Source: Mesorhizobium mediterraneum (GTDB taxonomy: Bacteria > Pseudomonadota > Alphaproteobacteria > Rhizobiales > Rhizobiaceae). Taken from it: a stretch of 64,000 nucleotides of DNA. This document shows positions 58,095-64,000 of the stretch, one piece after another. The position numbers were made by a program, and so were the translations under genes. The notes under the pieces are model-generated. The model saw only the letters and a list, made by a program, of their open reading frames with translations. It made no database searches and was not told the origin of the DNA. Each line of letters starts with the position of its first letter. The first letter of the stretch is position 1. The stretch spans positions 124,001-188,000 of the forward strand of contig NZ_NPKI01000037.1 of the NCBI RefSeq assembly GCF_002284565.1, in the 5' to 3' direction.

Positions 58095-59528
58095 ATGTTG
58101 ACAAAGCGAGATTTACTTCGCTCGGTCGCGGCGATTGCCGCTGGCGCCGCGATTGCGAACCCAAGCCTGCTGATGGCGCAGAGCTACCCCGGCATCATCG
58201 AGGCAAAGGACATCGCCGAGGAAGGCTTCATCTACGGCCTGCCGCTCGTGATGAACTATGCCGTGATGAATGAATTCGCCGTCGACCCGAAGTCCAGCCA
58301 ATTCAAGGCGCCGTTCAACGAAATCAACAACATGCATCAAGTCGCCTCACCGGCGGACACGGCAGTCGTCACCCCCAACAGCGACACTCCTTACTCGATC
58401 CTATGGCTGGATTTGCGCGCCGAGCCGATGGTGATCTCGGTGCCGGCGGTGGAGAAGGACCGCTACTACTCGGTTCAGTTGATCGACGGCAACACCTACA
58501 ATTTTGGCTATATCGGCTCGCGCGCCACGGGAAACGAGCCGGGTTCCTATCTCGTTGTCGGACCCGACTGGAAAGGCGAGAAGCCCGTCGGCATCAGCCA
58601 AGTCTTTTCCTCGACCACCCCGTTCGTATTTGCCAACTTTCGGACCCAGCTCATCAACGCCGAAGATATGCCGAACGTGGAAAAGGTGCAGGCCGGCTAC
58701 AAGGCGCAGCCGCTTTCCGCGTTTCTAAAAAAACCCGCCCCGCCCGCCGCACCGACGATCGAGTTCCTTCCTGCCACCAGTGCCGGGATCAAGGAGAACT
58801 TCTTCCAATATCTCGATGCGGCGCTGGAATACGTCCCCGAGACGCCAAGGGACAAGGAGATCCGTGCGAAACTAGCGAAGATTGGCATCGGTCCCGGCAA
58901 AACCTTCGAGTTGAAGGACCTATCGCTCGAACACAAAGCCGAAATGCTGATCGGCATGAAGCAAGGTGACGATAAAATCAACAAATGGCTGGCCAGCGGA
59001 AACAAGCCCATCAACGGCTGGAACGTCAGCTCGCTTCTTGGCGACGAAGCCTTCTACAACGGCGATTGGTTGCTGCGGGCCGGAGCTGCAAAGGCAGGCC
59101 TCTATGGCAACGATGCAGCAGAGGCCATGTACCCCTTCACCAGAACGGATGCCACCGGGGAACCGCTCGACGGCAGCAAGCACAACTACACTCTCACCTT
59201 TCCCGCCGGGCAACTCCCGCCGGTGAATTCCTTCTGGTCGGTAACGATGTATGACGGCAAGAGCCAGTTCCTGATCAAGAACCCGATCAACCGCTACCTC
59301 ATCAACTCGCCGATGTTGCCCGGCATGATGAAGAACGAGGATGGCTCGCTCACCCTCTATATCCAGAAAGACAGCCCCGGCGCGGATAAGGAAGCTAACT
59401 GGCTGCCTACGCCCAATGGCACGATCTATCTCGTGATGCGCCTGTACTGGCCGAAGACGGAAGCGCCTTCAATTCTGCCGGCCGGCGAAGGCAGCTGGCA
59501 GCCGCCCGGTATCAATGTGGCGCAATAA
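58095..59528 (+). CDS. Exported DUF1254/DUF1214 protein (first of a tandem pair)
   Basis: A 477-residue protein with a Tat-like signal (TKRDLLRSVAAIAAG, cleaved near LLMAQ). The DUF1254 domain follows (about 40-170: YGLPLVMNYAVM, TPNSDTPYSILWLDLRAEP). The DUF1214 domain is C-terminal (about 340-460: YTLTFPAGQLPPVNSFWSVT, NGTIYLVMRLYWP). The family is widespread in the periplasm, and its function is not established. AAGGAG lies ten bases before the ATG. It is followed 55 bases later by a second, diverged copy. Confidence 0.88.
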   Translation: MLTKRDLLRSVAAIAAGAAIANPSLLMAQSYPGIIEAKDIAEEGFIYGLPLVMNYAVMNEFAVDPKSSQFKAPFNEINNMHQVASPADTAVVTPNSDTPYSILWLDLRAEPMVISVPAVEKDRYYSVQLIDGNTYNFGYIGSRATGNEPGSYLVVGPDWKGEKPVGISQVFSSTTPFVFANFRTQLINAEDMPNVEKVQAGYKAQPLSAFLKKPAPPAAPTIEFLPATSAGIKENFFQYLDAALEYVPETPRDKEIRAKLAKIGIGPGKTFELKDLSLEHKAEMLIGMKQGDDKINKWLASGNKPINGWNVSSLLGDEAFYNGDWLLRAGAAKAGLYGNDAAEAMYPFTRTDATGEPLDGSKHNYTLTFPAGQLPPVNSFWSVTMYDGKSQFLIKNPINRYLINSPMLPGMMKNEDGSLTLYIQKDSPGADKEANWLPTPNGTIYLVMRLYWPKTEAPSILPAGEGSWQPPGINVAQ

Positions 59529-59583
59529 TTATCCCGACCGTGAATTATCCCGACCATGCTGAGATGTCGATGAGGAGAGAGTT

Positions 59584-61104
59584 ATGATACGCACGACGAG
59601 AATGCTTTGCGCCACCGCCGCGGTGGTCCTGATAGGCTTGGGCACCGCTTCCGCCGAAGCGCCGAAGATGAAAATGACGACGCCGATACCGGATTCGATC
59701 GTCACGCCGGAGAGTGTGGACACCAGGCTTGGCAAGTTGAACTTTTTCGATGGCTTCCCGGATGACGCCACCTCGGAGAAGATCTACGACAATCTCGATT
59801 TCATGCGCGGCGTCGACGCTTTTCTCAACGCCATGCCCGGCGCGTCGGTTGAAGCCCTGCGGGTTGGATTGGCTAGCCAGGGCGCCGACAACAATCAGAC
59901 CATTCTGATCTTCGAAAACCTGATGGATTCGCATTCGTTGTTCCTCACCGGCAACACCGAAAGCATCTACAATCTGATGTGGCTGGATACCAAGGCCGGT
60001 CCGCTGGTCATCGAGACGCCGCCCAATATCCTGGGCATGATCGACAATCACTGGTTCCAATATGTCGGCGATGTCGGCAATGCCGGCCCGGACAAGGGCA
60101 AGGGTGGAAAATACCTGCTTTTGCCGCCGGGTTATCAGGGCGAGATACCCGAAGGCTATTTCGTGTTTCGAACCTCGACTTACGGAAACCTGTTCTTCTG
60201 GCGCGGCTTCCTCGAAAACGGCAGCACTGCAACCGCGGTCGAAAACACCAAGAAATTCGCCAAGGTTTATCCCCTTTCGGAAGCCGGCAATCCGCCGCCG
60301 ATGAAGATCATCAACACCTCGGGCAAGGAGTACAACACGATCCATGCCAATGATTTTCACTTCTTCGAGGAAGTTAACGACATCGTCCAGTACGAGCCGA
60401 ACGAGGCCTATCACCCGGAAGTGCTCGGACAGCTCGCCGCCATCGGCATCGAAAAGGGCAAACCCTTCGCACCCGACGAGCGGATGAAGAAGATCCTCAC
60501 CGAAGCCGTCGCCGTCGGCAATGCGACGGCGCGCACCATCACATTCAAGACCCGCATGAAGGACGCCTATTATTATCCGGACAGTGCCTGGTTCACCGGC
60601 TTTGTCGGCGGCAACCACGAGTTTCTTCTGCAGCCGGGCGTTCGCTATCTGGATGCCCGTGTCCTGTTCCACTACTATGCCACGGGTATCACGCCGGCCA
60701 TGGCGATAAAGCGCGTCGGCATCGGTTCGCAATACGCCGGCGCCACCACCGACAAGGACGGCAAACCGTTCGATGGCGGCAAGACCTATAAAATCCACCT
60801 GCCGCCAAACATTCCGGCAAAAGAATTCTGGTCGTTCGTTGCGTATGACAATCAAACGCGTTCGATGCTGCAGACGGACCAGCAATTCCCCAGCATCGGC
60901 AGCGACAAGAAAGACATTGTGATCAACGCGGACTCCTCGGTCGATGTCTGGTTCGGTCCGACAGCGCCGGAAGGCCATGAGGCCAACTGGGTCCAGACAG
61001 TTCCCGGCAAGGGCTGGAACGTCCTTCTTCGCCTCTATGGCCCGCTCGAGTCCTGGTTCGACAAGACCTGGAAGCCGGGCGAGTTCGAGCTGGTGCAGCA
61101 ATAG
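59584..61104 (+). CDS. Exported DUF1254/DUF1214 protein (second of a tandem pair)
   Basis: A 506-residue protein with a Sec-type signal (ATAAVVLIGLGTASA). The N-terminal DUF1254 part is diverged (FDGFPDDATSEKIYDNLDF, SIYNLMWLDTKAGP). The C-terminal DUF1214 part is clear (YKIHLPPNIPAKEFWSFVAY, NVLLRLYGPLESWF). Compared with the first copy it belongs to the longer subgroup with an extra N-terminal helix. GAGGAGAG precedes the ATG. The two copies share little identity and are probably not a recent duplication. Confidence 0.88.
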   Translation: MIRTTRMLCATAAVVLIGLGTASAEAPKMKMTTPIPDSIVTPESVDTRLGKLNFFDGFPDDATSEKIYDNLDFMRGVDAFLNAMPGASVEALRVGLASQGADNNQTILIFENLMDSHSLFLTGNTESIYNLMWLDTKAGPLVIETPPNILGMIDNHWFQYVGDVGNAGPDKGKGGKYLLLPPGYQGEIPEGYFVFRTSTYGNLFFWRGFLENGSTATAVENTKKFAKVYPLSEAGNPPPMKIINTSGKEYNTIHANDFHFFEEVNDIVQYEPNEAYHPEVLGQLAAIGIEKGKPFAPDERMKKILTEAVAVGNATARTITFKTRMKDAYYYPDSAWFTGFVGGNHEFLLQPGVRYLDARVLFHYYATGITPAMAIKRVGIGSQYAGATTDKDGKPFDGGKTYKIHLPPNIPAKEFWSFVAYDNQTRSMLQTDQQFPSIGSDKKDIVINADSSVDVWFGPTAPEGHEANWVQTVPGKGWNVLLRLYGPLESWFDKTWKPGEFELVQQ

Positions 61105-61600
61105 AGCTGGTTAAAGGCATTCCGCGACAGCCTGTCGAACCCGGTCGTCTCAAACGTTACGGCTGTCGATCATTGTAGCTGACCGTGTTTGAGGGCGGGA
61201 TAAGCTATTGAACGGGATCGGATGGATTTTGCTTTCGGGTCATGGCTTTTCGCAAACCTTCTCTCAGAGAACGGCTGCAATGGGGTCAAACCCGGGCATC
61301 CTGCCGTCGTTGCGGACGTTTTGGCGAACGTAGTCAGATACCAAGACATCGACCCTTAGGTGGCGTTCGTATGAGATGCCAACGGCCATTTATCGATGGC
61401 GTCGCGGACTGAATGGTCCGCGTGCGCTGGGCCAATACTAGCCCGTAGGTTACAGTTAGTTACGTTCCCTGACGTGAGCCGATCGGCCAAGGTCACTCAT
61501 AGCCGTCATATCCCATCGCCCCGCAAGAGGACAGCAGCCTCTGGAGCAAATGGTGCCCGTAGCCAAAGAACAATTCAGCCTGCACACAAGGGGAATAGCA
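61105..61600. other. Stretch without a recognisable gene
   Basis: These 496 bases contain no frame with support. Codon pattern and GC differ from the flanking genes. I saw no hairpin, repeat or RNA gene here that I could defend. Confidence 0.55.
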
Positions 61601-62128
61601 ATGCGAAAATACATGACACGCATCGCGGCAACGTCAGTAGCACTTTCGACTGCGATGGCAGCCTACGCACAAGATCAAAGCCCCCTTCCAAAGGCCAGCG
61701 ATGTGCTTGTCCGATACGGGGACGACGTCGAGGGCTGGACCGTCTATGCCAATCAAACCCGCGGTGATTGCTTGATCGTGCACTCAGATGGCCCAAGTTC
61801 GGTGCAAATGGGTGTTACCGCAAATCGGGAGGTCGGCTATCTTGGCGTGTTCACCAAAGAGGATATCGGCCTTCAGAACGGGACCAAGTCGGACATCTTC
61901 GTCTCCATTGACGGCCATCTCTATCGTGGTGTGGCCACTAGCACGAGCGGCGAACTCAAGGGCGGATACTCTGGCGGCTACATCTTGACAGACGACCCGA
62001 AGTTCAAGCGCGACGTAGCGAAGAAATATAAAATGACCGTGTTTCCGGAAACCAAGGGGGCCTTTGTCGTCGATCTGAAGGGGACTTACAAGGCAATGGC
62101 AATGGGCCACAAGTGCCTCACGCAGTGA
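61601..62128 (+). CDS. Exported protein of unknown function
   Basis: A 175-residue protein with a Sec signal (RIAATSVALSTAMAAYAQ, cleaved near residue 24). The mature part has VEGWTVYANQTRGDCLIVHS, VSIDGHLYRGVAT and a C-terminal AMGHKCLTQ. The two Cys in GDC and HKC could form one disulfide. The fold looks like a small beta-rich periplasmic domain similar in outline to IalB-like proteins, but I see no firm family match. AAGGGGAATAG precedes the ATG. Confidence 0.7.
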   Translation: MRKYMTRIAATSVALSTAMAAYAQDQSPLPKASDVLVRYGDDVEGWTVYANQTRGDCLIVHSDGPSSVQMGVTANREVGYLGVFTKEDIGLQNGTKSDIFVSIDGHLYRGVATSTSGELKGGYSGGYILTDDPKFKRDVAKKYKMTVFPETKGAFVVDLKGTYKAMAMGHKCLTQ

Positions 62129-62428
62129 CTCCGGCGGGCAAGGTCTATAGCGAGGTTTTTGAAAAATAACGACTTTTATGGAAGTCAGTTGGCGGAGCGC
62201 CCGCCATACTTATGTCCTCCATCGTCTTCTGATGTCCACCAACCTATTGTAAATAGGTGATTTTCTTTGACCAACTGTCGTCCATTGACGTGACGCCAGA
62301 ATACACCATAAGTACTACGCCTTCTGGATCCACCGCAGCACATTGTCCTCTATATCTACTAACCTTTCCACACATTATAATGCTCTAAACGCACGCGATC
62401 ATGGTGTGCGGGTTGGGAGGACTATTTC
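62129..62428. other. AT-richer intergenic region upstream of the RTX gene
   Basis: No gene is supported. The region is noticeably AT-richer than the flanking genes, with short poly-T and poly-A tracts near 62220-62270 and 62340-62390. It probably carries the RTX gene's promoter. GGGAGGAC lies eight bases before the RTX ATG. Confidence 0.55.
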
Positions 62429-63592
62429 ATGGCAAAGCCAGTGTTAGTACCAGTCGGCCCGGATTTCTCGCTGTCGGCGGCAAGTGTCGACCTGAACCTG
62501 AAAGCACACAGAGTCCAACTCGAAGAGAACGTCCCGCCGAGCGCGACAGTCACCGACGAGGCCGCTTATTTCGCCGGCGGGACCGCGGTGACAACAGATT
62601 TCACGTACACCGGCATCTGGTTCGGTTCGGACTTCTCAGACCGAATGATGGGTGACGACTTCGGCAACCTTTTTTTCAGTGGCCTCGGCAACGATTTCCT
62701 GCACGGCGGGGCCGGGGATGACTCCCTCAGCGGCGGTATCGGCGACGACACCATTAACGGCGGTCACGGCAACGACACTATCAGAGGCAGTGACGGTAAT
62801 GACATCTTGAACGGTGGGGCTGGCGATGACTTCATCAGCAGCAGCGATGACAGCGGAGCTCACTCCTCTCCCGGTGACGACACCGTCAACGGTGGGGCCG
62901 GGAACGACACCATCAGCGACGGTCGTGGGAACGGCATCCTCAACGGTGGGGCCGGGAACGACATCATCGGCGGCGGCGAGGGTAACGACACCATCTACGG
63001 CGGTGCCGGCAACGACACCATCCGCGGCGACGGCGGCAGAAGCCTCAATAGTAACGGCACCGACATCATTCACGGCGGTGCCGGTGACGACATCATCTAC
63101 GGTGATGAATTCCTTCCATCCGGCAGGGACAACATCCTATTCGGCGACAAAGGCAACGACACCATCATCGGTTACCTTGGGAACGACACCATCGACGGCG
63201 GTGCCGGCAACGATATCATCGACGGGGGTGACAATGTCTTCGGAGGTTCCGGGAGTGATACCTTGACGGGAGGCGGCGGAAACGACACCTTCATCTTCCA
63301 CGACGGGGTAAAGGACACGATAACAGATTTCAAGCACGGCCAAGACAAGTTCGACCTTAGGGACACCCACGCCACCTCGTTTCTGCAAGGTGTCGATTTC
63401 AACTCGGCACAGTCGGCCCTCGATTACCTCGACGCCAACGAAATATCCGCCGAGGGCATGGTAGTAAAGGTCATCGACGGTTCTGCCGGAGCCCTCATCG
63501 GTTTCAGCGACGACGCCGGCACAATCGACCTCGACGTGTCAGTGGGCGCGAGGGCAGCAGCTCTCATAACCGATTCAGACTTCATCTTCTAA
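62429..63592 (+). CDS. RTX-type calcium-binding protein
   Basis: A 387-residue protein with no N-terminal signal. From about residue 85 to 295 it consists of hemolysin-type nonapeptides (GGAGDDSLSGG, GNDTIRGSD, GNDIIDGGD and similar), some 14 to 18 copies with insertions. These bind calcium in parallel beta-rolls. A C-terminal domain after DTITDFKHGQDKFDL ends in hydrophobic DSDFIF, as in type I secretion signals. No type I secretion genes are in the window. Such proteins are exported adhesins, lyases or matrix proteins; this short form has no catalytic domain. Confidence 0.9.
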   Translation: MAKPVLVPVGPDFSLSAASVDLNLKAHRVQLEENVPPSATVTDEAAYFAGGTAVTTDFTYTGIWFGSDFSDRMMGDDFGNLFFSGLGNDFLHGGAGDDSLSGGIGDDTINGGHGNDTIRGSDGNDILNGGAGDDFISSSDDSGAHSSPGDDTVNGGAGNDTISDGRGNGILNGGAGNDIIGGGEGNDTIYGGAGNDTIRGDGGRSLNSNGTDIIHGGAGDDIIYGDEFLPSGRDNILFGDKGNDTIIGYLGNDTIDGGAGNDIIDGGDNVFGGSGSDTLTGGGGNDTFIFHDGVKDTITDFKHGQDKFDLRDTHATSFLQGVDFNSAQSALDYLDANEISAEGMVVKVIDGSAGALIGFSDDAGTIDLDVSVGARAAALITDSDFIF

Positions 63593-64000
63593 CCCAGAGT
63601 GAGGGGCGGCGCACAGGTCGCCCTTCTCCGACGGGCTCGGCGGCGTGGACAAAGTCTCCAACCTGTACTTCATCGGCGACAGCACTCATGATGACTTGTT
63701 CGAGGCAGCAGTCCTTCGGCCTTGAGCGCATATTCAGGCAAAGTTTAGGGATTCCGTCCCTCCCGGTTGCAAGACTATCTGGATAACCGCGACGTAGTGG
63801 GAACCGACGAAGCCGCCATCAAAGCGCGATGAACTGGTGATTGCCGACCGCACGTCAGGTGCCCCTCGACGAGGCCGACCGCCTGAGCATACGCTCCGCT
63901 GAAAGCTTCACGGCTCCCGGAACTGAAGCAAGACCATGCCCTACCGACGCGGCGAGCGCGGGCGATTGCTGCAGCGCGTCGGCATCCTTATTTTTTTTAG
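63593..64000. other. Right-end region without a supported gene
   Basis: A short piece of the RIME-like repeat (GAGGGGCGGCGCAC at 63601-63614) is followed by a frame that reads VDKVSNLYFIGDSTHDDLFE up to a stop at 63723. This looks like the end of an oxidoreductase but is too short to name. The rest, to the AT tract at 63991-64000, shows nothing I can call. Confidence 0.45.

Noticed and set aside
59545..61101. 518-codon minus-strand frame opposite the second DUF1254 gene
   Set aside because: It mirrors a real gene that has a signal peptide and a good ribosome site; no family pattern on the minus strand.
61105..61600. Possible insertion-sequence remnant
   Set aside because: No transposase motif or terminal inverted repeat could be read.
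1..64000. tRNA or rRNA genes
   Set aside because: I found no clear T-loop/anticodon layout or rRNA core sequence on either strand.

Overview
The window looks like chromosomal DNA of an alphaproteobacterium of the Rhizobiales, most likely Mesorhizobium or a close relative. This is inferred from gene content, since no rRNA or tRNA gene is present. The evidence is high GC, the lptC-lptA-lptB-rpoN-hpf-ptsN order, an IalB-family protein, an Atu4866-type protein, DUF1150 beside a class A Hsp20, and intergenic palindromic elements of the kind found in rhizobia.

Layout. 1-9.2 kb is mostly minus strand: a hybrid histidine kinase cut by the window edge, acuI-like reductase, lspA, two RNA methyltransferases, a DUF1772-like membrane protein, an ornithine cyclodeaminase homologue, a LapA-domain protein, ihfB and sppA. 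Two inverted arrays of a GGGARTAR octamer lie at 6.1-6.3 kb. 9.4-14.8 kb is the conserved LPS-export/sigma-54/PTS-Ntr block. 14.8-24.6 kb holds metabolic and repair genes: DUF1150, hsp20, nucleoside hydrolase, a LysE exporter, amidase, ribokinase, an Ada-like methyltransferase, DUF2244, nth and DUF2214. It also holds a methyltransferase remnant, a frameshifted GNAT gene and an IclR regulator.

24.7-30 kb is a compact operon, tctC-tctB-tctA, class III CoA-transferase and a citrate-synthase-related citryl-CoA lyase. It reads as uptake, CoA activation and cleavage of a tricarboxylate-like acid under the divergent IclR regulator. 31.3-39.6 kb is a giant glycine-rich autotransporter, broken by an apparent one-base frameshift and followed by an IalB-family gene. 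40.2-48.6 kb is a full kdp potassium system: kdpFABC, then kdpD and kdpE. It includes three membrane microproteins, two too short for ordinary gene calling, and a strong hairpin between kdpC and kdpD.

48.8-52.1 kb is a GT2 glycosyltransferase / methyltransferase / polytopic membrane protein trio. 52.2-57.9 kb is an accessory stretch of small proteins (two tandem DUF3606, DUF982, an orphan), a NYN-LOTUS protein, an Atu4866-type protein, a carboxymuconolactone decarboxylase homologue, an SDR and its divergent LysR regulator. 58-63.6 kb is sparse: two tandem DUF1254 exported proteins, a small exported orphan and an RTX calcium-binding protein without a nearby secretion system. The last 400 bases contain no gene I can defend.
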